The notes beneath the pieces were generated by a model. The model did no database searches and was not told where the DNA came from. It worked only from the letters and a program-made list of their open reading frames with translations. A DNA stretch of 32,593 nucleotides from Arenimonas sp. GDDSR-1 (lineage in GTDB: Bacteria > Pseudomonadota > Gammaproteobacteria > Xanthomonadales > Xanthomonadaceae), in NCBI RefSeq assembly GCF_025980345.1, contig NZ_JAPDUI010000005.1:64893-97485 (forward strand), in the 5' to 3' direction. The position numbers and the translations under genes were made by a program. Below are positions 15,332-24,826 of this stretch, piece by piece. Numbering within the stretch: position 1 is the first letter of the stretch; every line of letters starts with the position of its first letter.

Positions 15332-16164
15332 GTCTGATATCCGCGCCGGTGCTTGCCGGCAAGTTGTTCGCGCCGAATCTGAAAATCCTCGATGCCCGGT
15401 ATTCCCTGGCCGATGCGGCACTGGGCCGCCATGAGTTCCTGCATTGCCATATCCGCGGGGCGCAGTACCTGGACCTGAATGCCGATCTGTCCGGACCGAA
15501 AACCGATCCGCGTCAGGGGCGCCATCCGCTGCCGTCACCGGCACGCTGGCAAGCGGTGCTGGAACGTCTCGGGATTACCCCGGAACACGAGGTGGTGATT
15601 TACGACCAGGCCGACGGCGCGATGGCAGCGGCGCGCGCCTGGTTTCTGTTCATTCTGGCTGGCCATGAAAACGTGACTGTACTCAACGGCGGCATGAACG
15701 CCTGGCTGGCCCTCGATCTTCCGACCGAATCCGTGGTGGCTGAACCGGAGCCCTCACGCTATCCGGTGCATTTCCGTACGGAGCGGCTGATTGCCGAAGA
15801 TGAACTCAAAGTCCGTCTGCAAAGCGCAGACGCCTTGCTGCTCGATGCCCGGGCGCCGGAGCGCTTCCGCGGCGAGGTCGAGCCGCTGGACCGGAAGGCC
15901 GGCCACATCCCCGGCGCGGTCAATCGGCCCTATGCGCAGAATCTCGACAACGGGCTGTTCAAAACGCCCGATGCTTTGCGCGCGGAGTTCAAAACCCTGG
16001 CTGCCGGCCGTAGTGAGATGCTGCTCAGCTGCGGATCCGGTGTGACCGCCTGCCACAACGCTTTAGCCTTGAGCCATGCTGGCCTCAGCACCTGGCGCCT
16101 TTTCGCGCCCAGCTGGAGCGGATGGGTCGCCGATGAACGCAACCCGATTGCGCTGGGTGATTAG
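15328..16164 (+). CDS. sseA: 3-mercaptopyruvate sulfurtransferase
   Basis: This 278-residue protein has two rhodanese domains: an inactive N-terminal one (~1-130) and a catalytic C-terminal one (~150-275). The active-site loop CGSGVTAC, with Cys235, is the pattern of mercaptopyruvate sulfurtransferases; thiosulfate-specific rhodaneses usually have CRKGVTA. N-terminal ILDARYSL and HIRGAQYLDL, and C-terminal RKAGHIPGAVNRPY, are typical of the fold. It would transfer sulfur from 3-mercaptopyruvate to cyanide or thiol acceptors. The start overlaps the nudL stop. It ends convergently 15 nt before the next gene, with no terminator visible. Confidence 0.9.
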   Translation: MSLISAPVLAGKLFAPNLKILDARYSLADAALGRHEFLHCHIRGAQYLDLNADLSGPKTDPRQGRHPLPSPARWQAVLERLGITPEHEVVIYDQADGAMAAARAWFLFILAGHENVTVLNGGMNAWLALDLPTESVVAEPEPSRYPVHFRTERLIAEDELKVRLQSADALLLDARAPERFRGEVEPLDRKAGHIPGAVNRPYAQNLDNGLFKTPDALRAEFKTLAAGRSEMLLSCGSGVTACHNALALSHAGLSTWRLFAPSWSGWVADERNPIALGD

Positions 16165-16179
16165 CGATTCGTTTGTGGT

Positions 16180-16779
16180 TTAGCGAATGCTTAGCGATTC
16201 AACGCGGATTAACTCGCAAGCCCCTGCACCCGTGTCATTGCGGGTTAATGACGAACGCCATATCCAGCCGTCACGCGCACGTGCTTCAACCAACTGCCCG
16301 CGAATCCGTACAACCTGACCAATGCGCACAGCTTTCAATCGTGCTTCGATATCGGCATTGGCGGGAATTAAATGCATATTTGCGCTTTGTGTGGCAATTT
16401 CATGCGCAGGAATCGGCGGCTCATTTTGCCACTGGTAATAGTAAAAGCGACCGCCTTGGCTAATGCTTAGCTCTGCCAGTACCGCTGAATCTGACATCGC
16501 ACCCCATCCCAAGGCAAAGTCCAATGGCGATAATTCGGCTTCGCGGCCTAGACGGTAGTTTTCAGTTCGTAGAACGCGCGCCTCGATTTCGAAATTAGCC
16601 AACGGCTCCAGGCGATAGTCGCCAAGATGAATTGGTGCAGATGGACTGGCACGGTTTTGAATAGGCTCGCCCGGCGCAATTTGGCCCGGCCCAGCTTGCA
16701 CTTCGCCTGAAGAAAAGTAGCGCCATGTACCAAACAGCACCAGCACCAATAGTATCCAGCGCAAGCGGATGCCGAGCAT
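16180..16779 (-). CDS. Conserved membrane-anchored protein of unknown function
   Basis: The 199-residue product has one N-terminal hydrophobic helix (~7-20, WILLVLVLFGTW) and a soluble remainder, most likely periplasmic. The segments LSPLDFALGWGAMSDSAVL and GGRFYYYQWQNEPPIPAHEI, followed by SANMHLIPAN, resemble a conserved hypothetical family that I recall from other proteobacteria; no function is known to me. The C-terminal part (VVRIRGQLVEA ... RVESLSI) has alternating beta-strand character. The ATG has a strong GAGAGGAT Shine-Dalgarno. Codons appear richer in A/T third bases than in the flanking genes. It may belong to the uvrA unit (42-nt gap) or be separate. Confidence 0.75.
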   Translation of the reverse strand: MLGIRLRWILLVLVLFGTWRYFSSGEVQAGPGQIAPGEPIQNRASPSAPIHLGDYRLEPLANFEIEARVLRTENYRLGREAELSPLDFALGWGAMSDSAVLAELSISQGGRFYYYQWQNEPPIPAHEIATQSANMHLIPANADIEARLKAVRIGQVVRIRGQLVEARARDGWIWRSSLTRNDTGAGACELIRVESLSIR

Positions 16780-16821
16780 TTTTATCCTCTCTGATGGCTT
16801 GAAATGGGGTGCCTAACAAAA

Positions 16822-17565
16822 TTAGGGTTTCTTGAACAATCCGTTCAGCACGCGCTGGGTTTCCGCCGAATACCAGCCCTGCAGGAACTGTTCCATCTGG
16901 TCGCCGGCGAAACCATCAAGCGCCTGAGCGATGTCGGCGCGGGCTATGGCGCGCGAAACCCGTTGCGGACCCTGCGGCAATGCCGTGGTGCTTTTCAGCC
17001 AGGCCAGTGCGGTTTCCACCACCGCTTCTTGGGGCGCCAGCTCATCAATGATGCCGAGCGCATGCGCCTGGGTTGATTCAATCATCGCGCCGGCCACAAT
17101 CAGCCGCTCGGCGCGATGGGCACCGACGATGCGGCGCATCAGGTACTGGATGGCTTCAGGGACCGCGAGACCCACTTGGGTTTCATTCAGGCCGATGCGG
17201 AACGGGCCTTCGGCCATCACGCGGTAATCGCAGCACAAGGCGAGCACGCAGCCGCCGGCCGGATTGTGCCCGGAAATGGCCGCCGCTACCGGAATCGGAG
17301 ATTTCGCCAGGGCGCGGGCCGCATCGAAGAAACGCGACCAACAGGCGCGCAGGCCGTCTTCATCGCAGCCCAGCAGATACGGCACATCCAGTCCGCCTGA
17401 GAATACTTTGGCGCCGCCGCTGAGTACGATGCCGGCGGCGCCGTTCCCGGGGGCGGACTGAACCGCATCCGTCAGCGCGTCTAGCAGTGCGAAATTCAGG
17501 GCATTGACCGGCGGGCGCGCCAGTTTGATTTCATGGATGTTGCCGTGCGGAATGATCTCGATCAT
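16822..17565 (-). CDS. Enoyl-CoA isomerase-like crotonase protein
   Basis: This 247-residue crotonase-fold protein most resembles delta3,delta2-enoyl-CoA isomerases, which shift double bases in unsaturated fatty acyl-CoA. GHNPAGGCVLALCCDYRVM and RIGLNETQVGLAVP match the isomerase-type oxyanion hole and catalytic Glu (NETQ) of mitochondrial ECI1 as I remember it. The hydratase glutamate of GGxLE is absent here (GGCVL). The thioesterase stop lies 21 nt upstream, so it is part of the uvrA-thioesterase unit. A general crotonase annotation is safe; isomerase activity is an inference. Confidence 0.82.
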   Translation of the reverse strand: MIEIIPHGNIHEIKLARPPVNALNFALLDALTDAVQSAPGNGAAGIVLSGGAKVFSGGLDVPYLLGCDEDGLRACWSRFFDAARALAKSPIPVAAAISGHNPAGGCVLALCCDYRVMAEGPFRIGLNETQVGLAVPEAIQYLMRRIVGAHRAERLIVAGAMIESTQAHALGIIDELAPQEAVVETALAWLKSTTALPQGPQRVSRAIARADIAQALDGFAGDQMEQFLQGWYSAETQRVLNGLFKKP

Positions 17566-17586
17566 GGCGGTCTCGTCGGAGTCGGT

Positions 17587-17979
17587 TCAGGGGAAAAGTG
17601 CGGCGATGTAGTCGGGCAGGGCAACGGTCTGGCCGGCGCGGTCGATCCAGACCAGCACCGTATGGCCTTCGGCATAAATAACGGATGGATCTCCGGCGCT
17701 GCAGATGCGGTGGCCGATGGTGGCGCTTTTGCCGCCGCGTTTGTCGGCGAACAGGGACACGCTGATAGATTCCGGCCAGACGATGGGTTTGCGGAAGTCG
17801 ACGTGGATGGCCGCCACGATCGGCGCGCAGTCACCATTCTGCCAGCCATCCAGCAGGCTGTTGAACCACTGCACGCGGGTTTCTTCGACATAGCTCAGGT
17901 ACTGGGCATTGTTGACGTGGCCGAGTGCATCCATCTCGCGCCAGCGGACGTCCATGGCGTGGCTGAAAATCGGTGTCAT
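17587..17979 (-). CDS. Acyl-CoA thioesterase, 4HBT hotdog family
   Basis: This 130-residue hotdog-fold protein begins with [25 protein letters not shown]. It has the Asp-X6-to-7-Asn-Tyr pattern of the 4-hydroxybenzoyl-CoA/YbgC/FadM thioesterases, with the catalytic Asp in the REMD segment. [13 protein letters not shown] and [11 protein letters not shown] are the later family strands. It should hydrolyse acyl-CoA; chain length is unknown. The ATG overlaps the uvrA stop (ATGA), so the protein is made with UvrA. The pairing with the enoyl-CoA isomerase downstream suggests a fatty acid role. Confidence 0.87.
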   Translation of the reverse strand: MTPIFSHAMDVRWREMDALGHVNNAQYLSYVEETRVQWFNSLLDGWQNGDCAPIVAAIHVDFRKPIVWPESISVSLFADKRGGKSATIGHRICSAGDPSVIYAEGHTVLVWIDRAGQTVALPDYIAALFP

Positions 17980-20813
17980 TTGCGTGCCTTTTTCAGAAGT
18001 GGTGCCAGAAAGCGTCCGGTATGCGAAGCCGGGTTGGCCGCTACCTGTTCCGGCGTGCCCTCGGCGATGATTTGGCCGCCGCGGTAACCGCCTTCCGGGC
18101 CGAGATCGACGATCCAGTCCGCGGTCTTGATCACATCGAGATTATGCTCGATGACCACGACGGTGTTGCCGTCATCGCGCAGCTTGTGCAGGATGCCGAG
18201 CAGATGGTCGATATCGTGGAAGTGCAGGCCGGTGGTCGGTTCATCGAGGATATACAGCGTGCGGCCGGTATCACGGCGCGACAGTTCCTTCGACAGCTTG
18301 ACCCGCTGCGCTTCGCCGCCGGAAAGCGTGGTGGCCGATTGTCCGAGTTTGATGTAACTCAGTCCGACATCCATCAGCGTTTCCAGCTTGCGGGCCAGGG
18401 CCGGCACCGGCTTGAACAGCTCCAAGGCATCTTCCACGGTCATTTCCAGCACGTCATGGATGGAGTGGCCCTTGTACAGGATGTCCAGGGTTTCCCGGTT
18501 GTAGCGTTTGCCGTGACAGACATCGCAGGGCACGTAGACATCGGGCAGGAAGTGCATTTCGACCTTGATCAGGCCGTCGCCCTGGCAGGCTTCGCAGCGG
18601 CCGCCGCGCACGTTGAAGCTGAAGCGCCCGGGTGAATAACCCCGCGAGCGCGCTTCCGGCACCTGGGCGAACAGCTCCCGCAGCGGCGTGAACAGGCCGG
18701 TGTAGGTGGCCGGGTTGGAGCGCGGGGTGCGCCCGATCGGGGACTGGTCGATGTCGACGACCTTGTCGAACAGCTCGACGCCGTCAATGGAGGCATGCGG
18801 CGCGATGGTGTGCGAGGCGCCGTTGAGTTCGTTGGCGATGATCGGAAACAGGGTGTCGTTGATCAGGGTTGATTTTCCTGAGCCGGACACGCCGGTGATG
18901 CAGGTCAGCAGGCCGGCATGCAGGGTCAGGTCCACGCCTTTCAGATTGTTGCCGGCCGCGCCCTTCAGGGTCAGCTTCATGCGCGGATTGGGTTTGGTGC
19001 GCTTGTCCGGCAATTCGATTTTCTTCTTGCCGGACAGGTAGTCGCCGGTCAGCGAACCCTTTGCTTTCAGGATGTCCTTCAGACCGCCCTGGGCGATGAT
19101 GCGGCCGCCATGGATGCCGGCGCCCGGACCGATGTCGACGATGTGGTCGGCGGCACGGATGGCATCCTCGTCGTGTTCGACCACGATGACGGTGTTGCCG
19201 ATGTCGCGCAGGCGGGTCAGCGTGCCGAGCAGGCGCTCGTTGTCGCGCTGGTGCAGCCCGATCGAGGGTTCGTCCAGCACGTACATGACGCCGACCAATC
19301 CGGCGCCGATCTGCGAAGCCAGACGGATGCGCTGGGCTTCACCGCCGGAAAGCGTATCGGCTTTGCGTTCCAGGCTGAGGTAATCCAGGCCGACATCCAT
19401 GAGAAAGCGCAGGCGCTCGAGGATTTCCTTGACGATCTTTTCGGCGATTTCGCCGCGCCAGCCGGCGACTTTCAATTCGGCGAAGAAGGCCGTACAGGCG
19501 TCGATCGACATCCGGCTGATGTCGGTCAGGTTCTTGCCGCCGACCAGGACATGCCGGGCCGAGCGGTTCAGGCGCGAGCCGTGGCATTCCGGACATTCGC
19601 GGCTGGAAATGAATTTACCGAGCTCCTCGCGCACCGCCTGCGATTCGGTTTCCTTGTAACGCCGCTCGAGGTTGGGAATGATGCCCTCGAACACGTGCTT
19701 GCGCACCGTCCGGCCACCGGCTTCGGTCAGGTAGGTGAAGGCGATCTGCTCATTGCCGCTGCCGAACAGCACGGCCTGACGTACCGGCTCGGACAGGTCC
19801 TGCCAGGGGCTTTCCGGATCGAAGCGGTAATGCTTGGCCAGCGAGTGGATGAGCTGGAAGTAGTAGGCGTTGCGGCGATCCCAGCCGCGGATGGCGCCGG
19901 CGGCCAGGCTCAGTTCCGGGTGCAGCACGACTTTGGACGGGTCGAAGAATTGCGCGACCCCGAGCCCATCACACGACGGGCAGGCGCCCATCGGCGAATT
20001 GAACGAGAACAGGCGCGGTTCGAGTTCGGTCAGCGAATAATCGCAGACCGGACAGGAGTATTTCGCCGAGAACAGGATGCTGGGCGTGTCGGCATCGTCC
20101 ATCGGGGCCAATTCGGCGCTGCCGTCGCCCAGTTTCAGGGCGGTTTCGAAACTTTCCGCCAGGCGCTGCTTGATGTCCTCGCGCGGTTTGAAGCGGTCGA
20201 TGACGGCATCGATGCTGTGCTTCTGGCGCAGGGCCAGCTTCGGCACGTCGTCCAGCTCATACAGCACGCCGTCGACGCGGGCCCTGACATACCCCTGGGC
20301 GCGCAGTTGGTCGAACACCTGCATGTGCTCGCCTTTACGGTCCTTGATGACCGGCGCCAGCAGCATGAAGCGCTTTTCCGGATCCTGGGCCAGGGTCTGG
20401 TCGACCATCTGGCTGACGGTCTGGGCGCTGAGCGGATAATTGTGGTCCGGACAGTGCGGGGTGCCCACGCGGGCGAACAGCAGGCGCAGGTAATCGTAAA
20501 TTTCGGTGATGGTGCCGACCGTGGAGCGCGGGTTGTGCGAGGTCGACTTCTGCTCGATCGAGATTGCCGGCGACAGGCCCTCGATGTGGTCGAGGTCGGG
20601 TTTTTCCATCACGCTCAGGAACTGCCGGGCGTAGGACGACAGCGACTCGACATAACGGCGCTGGCCTTCGGCGTAGATGGTATCGAATGCCAGCGAGCTC
20701 TTGCCCGAGCCGGACAGGCCGGTGATGACGATCAGCTTGTCGCGGGGCAGATCGAGGTCGATGTTCTTCAGGTTGTGGGTACGGGCGCCGCGGATGCGGA
20801 TAAAGTCCATCAT
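17976..20813 (-). CDS. uvrA: Excinuclease ABC subunit A
   Basis: This 945-residue ABC-type ATPase recognises bulky DNA damage and loads UvrB in nucleotide excision repair; the length is standard. The first Walker A ([15 protein letters not shown]) is near residue 32 and the second ([16 protein letters not shown]) is in the C-terminal half. Both signature motifs ([14 protein letters not shown] and [16 protein letters not shown]) are intact. Zinc-binding CXXC pairs lie in [16 protein letters not shown] and [14 protein letters not shown]. Two ATGs abut; the first is taken. The minus strand has TGATAGACT (20846-20854), a possible extended -10. I found no E. coli-type LexA box upstream. Confidence 0.98.
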   Translation of the reverse strand: MMDFIRIRGARTHNLKNIDLDLPRDKLIVITGLSGSGKSSLAFDTIYAEGQRRYVESLSSYARQFLSVMEKPDLDHIEGLSPAISIEQKSTSHNPRSTVGTITEIYDYLRLLFARVGTPHCPDHNYPLSAQTVSQMVDQTLAQDPEKRFMLLAPVIKDRKGEHMQVFDQLRAQGYVRARVDGVLYELDDVPKLALRQKHSIDAVIDRFKPREDIKQRLAESFETALKLGDGSAELAPMDDADTPSILFSAKYSCPVCDYSLTELEPRLFSFNSPMGACPSCDGLGVAQFFDPSKVVLHPELSLAAGAIRGWDRRNAYYFQLIHSLAKHYRFDPESPWQDLSEPVRQAVLFGSGNEQIAFTYLTEAGGRTVRKHVFEGIIPNLERRYKETESQAVREELGKFISSRECPECHGSRLNRSARHVLVGGKNLTDISRMSIDACTAFFAELKVAGWRGEIAEKIVKEILERLRFLMDVGLDYLSLERKADTLSGGEAQRIRLASQIGAGLVGVMYVLDEPSIGLHQRDNERLLGTLTRLRDIGNTVIVVEHDEDAIRAADHIVDIGPGAGIHGGRIIAQGGLKDILKAKGSLTGDYLSGKKKIELPDKRTKPNPRMKLTLKGAAGNNLKGVDLTLHAGLLTCITGVSGSGKSTLINDTLFPIIANELNGASHTIAPHASIDGVELFDKVVDIDQSPIGRTPRSNPATYTGLFTPLRELFAQVPEARSRGYSPGRFSFNVRGGRCEACQGDGLIKVEMHFLPDVYVPCDVCHGKRYNRETLDILYKGHSIHDVLEMTVEDALELFKPVPALARKLETLMDVGLSYIKLGQSATTLSGGEAQRVKLSKELSRRDTGRTLYILDEPTTGLHFHDIDHLLGILHKLRDDGNTVVVIEHNLDVIKTADWIVDLGPEGGYRGGQIIAEGTPEQVAANPASHTGRFLAPLLKKARK

Positions 20814-20942
20814 AGGGGTCGGATACGGCCGGGAATCAATCGTTCAGTCTATCAGGAAGCGGTCGCCGGGCGGTAGTCTGAACGCCGGTTCAGGCTGGGC
20901 CGGGCAGCCGCCCCGAATCGGCACTCCGAACCCCGAAGTCTG

Positions 20943-20971
20943 TTGACTTTTCGGGGGTTTAGGCGCATAAT
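20943..20971 (+). promoter_or_regulatory. sigma-70 promoter of rplU-rpmA
   Basis: TTGACT (20943-20948) and CATAAT (20966-20971) are separated by exactly 17 nt, leaving a leader of about 56 nt before rplU. Confidence 0.85.
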
Positions 20972-20980
20972 TTCGCGTCT

Positions 20981-21006
20981 GGGCTTCGACCAAAGTCCGG
21001 GTTTTT
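20981..21006 (+). promoter_or_regulatory. Possible rplU leader hairpin
   Basis: GGGCTT (20981-20986) pairs with AAGTCC (20993-20998) with one G-T pair and a 6-nt loop, and GGGTTTTT follows. The stem is short, so termination would be weak; an attenuator or a ribosomal-protein binding site is possible. Confidence 0.3.
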
Positions 21007-21034
21007 CCAAAATAACTACAGAGGAATCCAGGTC

Positions 21035-21346
21035 ATGTACGCAATTATCGTTACCGGCGGTAAACAATACCGCGTGATGAAGGACGAAGTGCTCCGCGTC
21101 GAAAAGCTCGATGCCGAAGCCGGTGCCAACGTCGAAATCAATGAAGTCCTGCTGGTCGGCAACGGCGACAGCGTCACCGTCGGTACCCCGACCGTGGCCG
21201 GCGCCAAAGTCACCGCGACCGTGAAATCCCACGGCCGTCTGGACAAAATCCGCATCGTGAAATTCCGCCGCCGTAAGCACCATCGCAAGCAGATGGGCCA
21301 TCGCCAGCATTTCACCGAAATCCAAATTACCGGCATCACTGCCTAA
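21035..21346 (+). CDS. rplU: 50S ribosomal protein L21
   Basis: This 103-residue protein, a structural part of the large subunit bound to 23S rRNA, starts [14 protein letters not shown], the L21 N-terminus. It has the basic stretch [23 protein letters not shown] near the C-terminus, including the conserved GHRQ. An AGAGGA Shine-Dalgarno precedes the ATG. The strong promoter at 20943-20971 drives it, and rpmA follows 18 nt later in the order rplU-rpmA-obgE common to proteobacteria. Confidence 0.98.
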   Translation: MYAIIVTGGKQYRVMKDEVLRVEKLDAEAGANVEINEVLLVGNGDSVTVGTPTVAGAKVTATVKSHGRLDKIRIVKFRRRKHHRKQMGHRQHFTEIQITGITA

Positions 21347-21364
21347 GACCGAGGAGAAAACGTC

Positions 21365-21625
21365 ATGGCATCGAAAAAAGGCGTAGGCTCGACCCGCAAC
21401 GGCCGCGATTCCAACCCGAAATACCTGGGCGTCAAGATTTACGGCGGCCAAGCCATTGAAGCAGGCAACATCATCGTCCGTCAGCGCGGCACCGAGTTCC
21501 ATCGCGGCGCCAACGTCGGCATGGGCCGTGATCACACCCTGTACGCACTGGTCGACGGCACCGTCGATTTCGCCGTGAAAGGCCCGAAAAAGCGCCGCAC
21601 GGTCAGCGTGGTTCCGGCCGAATAA
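21365..21625 (+). CDS. rpmA: 50S ribosomal protein L27
   Basis: This 86-residue protein, whose N-terminal tail reaches the peptidyl-transferase centre, begins [19 protein letters not shown] and contains [19 protein letters not shown], both diagnostic of L27. There is no N-terminal cleavable extension of the Firmicutes type. A GAGGAG Shine-Dalgarno lies 8-9 nt before the ATG. A strong terminator follows, so obgE probably depends on readthrough or its own promoter. Confidence 0.98.
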   Translation: MASKKGVGSTRNGRDSNPKYLGVKIYGGQAIEAGNIIVRQRGTEFHRGANVGMGRDHTLYALVDGTVDFAVKGPKKRRTVSVVPAE

Positions 21626-21645
21626 GCCAATCGCGCCTGTCGGAG

Positions 21646-21669
21646 AAACCCCGCTTCGGCGGGGTTTTT
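21646..21669 (+). terminator. Terminator after rpmA
   Basis: A 9-bp perfect stem (21646-21654 with 21659-21667) has a stable TTCG tetraloop and runs into five T residues (21665-21669). Confidence 0.92.
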
Positions 21670-21681
21670 CATTTAAGCTAA

Positions 21682-22776
<1,095 letters not shown>

Positions 22777-22803
22777 CCCGGCGCTTCGGCCCGAAAGGGC
22801 AAC

Positions 22804-22831
22804 AAAAAAACCGGCCGAGGCCGGTTTTTTT
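22804..22831. terminator. Bidirectional terminator between obgE and rpsT
   Basis: A 13-bp palindromic stem is flanked by A7 (22804-22810) and T7 (22825-22831), with a GC-rich core ACCGGC/GCCGGT and a 4-nt loop. It serves convergent obgE (+) and rpsT (-). Confidence 0.93.
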
Positions 22832-22853
22832 CATGGCGTTGCGTCACCCGCAA

Positions 22854-23123
22854 TCAGGCGGCTTTCAGCGCCTTGATGTGCGCGGTCAGGCGGCTCTTGT
22901 GACGGGCGGCCTTGTTGCGGTGGATCAGGCCACGCGAGGAGTAACGGTCCAGAACCGGCACGGCCTCGACGAAAGCGGCTTCGGCGGCGGCGACATCCTT
23001 GGTTTCCAAGGCCTTGACGACCTTCTTGACCAGGGTACGCAGCATCGAGCGCTGGCTGGTGTTGCGCGCGTTGCGGACCACGGTTTGCTTGGCGCGTTTC
23101 TTGGCGGATTTGATATTGGCCAC
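22854..23123 (-). CDS. rpsT: 30S ribosomal protein S20 (GTG start)
   Basis: This 89-residue basic helical protein has the S20 N-terminus (M/V)[13 protein letters not shown] and the conserved [10 protein letters not shown] close to the end. The start codon is GTG, with an AGGAG Shine-Dalgarno 7 nt upstream. There is no in-frame ATG that would keep the N-terminus. E. coli rpsT also starts with a non-ATG codon (TTG), which lowers initiation and is used in autoregulation. A promoter lies at 23170-23198 on the minus strand, and a bidirectional terminator lies after the stop. Confidence 0.97.
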   Translation of the reverse strand: MANIKSAKKRAKQTVVRNARNTSQRSMLRTLVKKVVKALETKDVAAAEAAFVEAVPVLDRYSSRGLIHRNKAARHKSRLTAHIKALKAA

Positions 23124-23169
23124 AGCGGGCTCCTGAAAATCGGTGAATTGGGGGTGTCAAAGATTGAAA

Positions 23170-23198
23170 AGTATGGCAGAAAATCCCCGTTGCGTCAA
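23170..23198 (-). promoter_or_regulatory. sigma-70 promoter of rpsT
   Basis: The minus strand has TTGACG (23193-23198) and CATACT (23170-23175) with a 17-nt spacer, giving a leader of about 40 nt. A second TTGACA at 23155-23160 has no matching -10. Confidence 0.75.
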
Positions 23199-23229
23199 TA
23201 ATGACCGTAGGTACAGCGTTCAGGATTCG

Positions 23230-24798
23230 GTGAAAACAGTGGCGAAACCCGGTTTATTGCGTTCCACCGCCGTTTTCGGGGGAATGACCTTCCTGTCCCG
23301 GCTGGCCGGGTTTGCCCGGGATCTGCTGCAGGCCACCCTGTTCGGGACCGGGCCGGCGGTCAGCGCCTTCGTGGTGGCCTACCGGATTCCGAACTATCTG
23401 CGCCGGATCTTTGCCGAGGGCTCATTTTCTTCGGCCTTCGTGCCGGTTCTGTCCGAACTGCGGGAAAAGGGCGATGAAGCCCAGATCCGCGACTTCCTGA
23501 ACCATATCGCCGGTGCTTTGCTGGCGGCGGTTCTGGTGGTCACTGCCCTCGGAATCGCATTGTCGCCCTGGATCGCGCAGCTGTTCCTGGCCTTTGCCGA
23601 CAAGGACTCCGAGCAGGTGGCCCTGACCGCGGCCATGCTGCGTATCACCTTCCCGTACCTCGCCTTCATTTCAATGACCGCCCTGGCCGGTGCGGTCATG
23701 AACAGTTTCCGCCATTTCGGGCTGCCGGCATTCATTCCGGTGCTGCATAATCTGGCCATTATTTTCGCCATGCTGGTGCTGGCGCCTTATTTCGACATTC
23801 CGGCCTATGCCCTGGCCTGGGGCGTGTTGCTGGCCGGAGTCCTGCAGTTCTGCGTGATGTGGCCGGCCTTGGCGCGTTTCGGCGTCAAACCGGCATTCCG
23901 CCTGAATTTCAGGCATCCGGGCGTGCAGCGGGTGTTCAAACTGATGCTGCCGACCATCTTCTCGTCCTCCGTGGCCCAGCTCAATCTGCTGGTCGGTACC
24001 GTGTTCGCTTCGGCGCTGGTCGCCAATGCCCAGAGCTGGCTGTATTACTCCGACCGGCTGACCGAATTTCCGCTCGGTCTGTTCGGGGTCGCCATCGGTA
24101 CCGTCATCCTGCCGCATCTGTCGCGCCAGCATGCCGCCGAAAACCGCGAGGGCTACAACCATGCCCTGGATTGGGGGCTGAAAATGGTCTGCCTGATCGG
24201 CATTCCGGCAGCGGTCGGCCTGGTGGCTTTGGCCGAGCCGCTGTGTGCCACGCTGTTCCAGCACGGCAAGTTCACTGCCGAAGACACCCGCATGGTGTCG
24301 CTGGCGGTGTCCGCAATGAGCATCGGCATCCCGGCCTTCATGCTGTCCAAGGTGCTGTTGCCGGCATTCTACTCGCGCCATGACACCAAGACACCCATGA
24401 AAGTCGCGGTCTGGACCGTGCTGGTCAATGTGGTCCTGATCGCTTCTTTCGTCTCCTTGATGCGCTGGGCCGGTCTGCCCTATGCGCACACCGGTATCGC
24501 CCTGGCCACGGCAACGGCCGGCATTTTCAATGCCGCCGCGTTGGCCTGGCTGCTGCACCGCGAAAACGCCTACCGCCCCGAAGCCGGTTGGCTGGTCTGG
24601 CTGTTGCGGATTTTCGGCGCCGCCGCGGTGATGTGGGCGGTGGTCTGGGCGGTGCGCATGCAGATCGGCGACTGGGGCCAGCTGCATGGCCTTTACCGTC
24701 TGCTCTGGCTGGCGGTCGCGGTGGCGGCCGGTGCCGCCGCCTATTTGGCGACACACTGGCTTTTCGGCCTGCGACTGCGTCATTTGCGTGAAGTCTGA
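23230..24798 (+). CDS. murJ: Lipid II flippase MurJ
   Basis: This protein of about 522 residues has 13-14 hydrophobic segments and belongs to the MOP/MATE-like exporter superfamily. It moves lipid II across the inner membrane for peptidoglycan synthesis. FLSRLAGFARDLLQATLFG near the N-terminus and RIFAEGSFSSAFVPV are diagnostic, with the essential arginines in LSRLAGFARD and RRIFAEG. The open frame extends upstream to 23143, but those codons overlap the rpsT promoter region and do not match the family. I took the GTG at 23230, preceded by AGGA; a GTG at 23239 is possible. ribF starts 28 nt after the stop. Confidence 0.93.
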   Translation: MKTVAKPGLLRSTAVFGGMTFLSRLAGFARDLLQATLFGTGPAVSAFVVAYRIPNYLRRIFAEGSFSSAFVPVLSELREKGDEAQIRDFLNHIAGALLAAVLVVTALGIALSPWIAQLFLAFADKDSEQVALTAAMLRITFPYLAFISMTALAGAVMNSFRHFGLPAFIPVLHNLAIIFAMLVLAPYFDIPAYALAWGVLLAGVLQFCVMWPALARFGVKPAFRLNFRHPGVQRVFKLMLPTIFSSSVAQLNLLVGTVFASALVANAQSWLYYSDRLTEFPLGLFGVAIGTVILPHLSRQHAAENREGYNHALDWGLKMVCLIGIPAAVGLVALAEPLCATLFQHGKFTAEDTRMVSLAVSAMSIGIPAFMLSKVLLPAFYSRHDTKTPMKVAVWTVLVNVVLIASFVSLMRWAGLPYAHTGIALATATAGIFNAAALAWLLHRENAYRPEAGWLVWLLRIFGAAAVMWAVVWAVRMQIGDWGQLHGLYRLLWLAVAVAAGAAAYLATHWLFGLRLRHLREV

Positions 24799-24811
24799 AG
24801 CCGGAAACAGC

Positions 24812-24817
24812 TATAAT
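24812..24817 (+). promoter_or_regulatory. Candidate -10 of ribF
   Basis: A perfect TATAAT lies 9 nt before the ribF ATG. No good -35 is seen 16-18 nt upstream. A start from here would give an mRNA with almost no leader. Confidence 0.4.
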
Positions 24818-24826
24818 TCAAGGGTC

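Noticed and set aside
16161-16200. Three copies of TTAGCGA (16161, 16180, 16191).
   Set aside because: They fall at the junction of sseA and the convergent gene; two lie in its coding end. Seven-base repeats this close can be chance and there is no known role.
18918-20876. A 652-codon open frame on the plus strand opposite uvrA.
   Set aside because: It mirrors the uvrA codons and has no family motifs; uvrA is intact over the whole stretch.
20814-20942. Search for an SOS (LexA) box before uvrA.
   Set aside because: No CTGT-N8-ACAG palindrome was found. LexA sites in Xanthomonadales differ from E. coli, so absence of the E. coli box says little.
23143-23229. N-terminal 29-residue extension of murJ.
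   Set aside because: It overlaps the rpsT promoter, lacks a Shine-Dalgarno and does not look like a MurJ N-terminus; the GTG at 23230 fits better.
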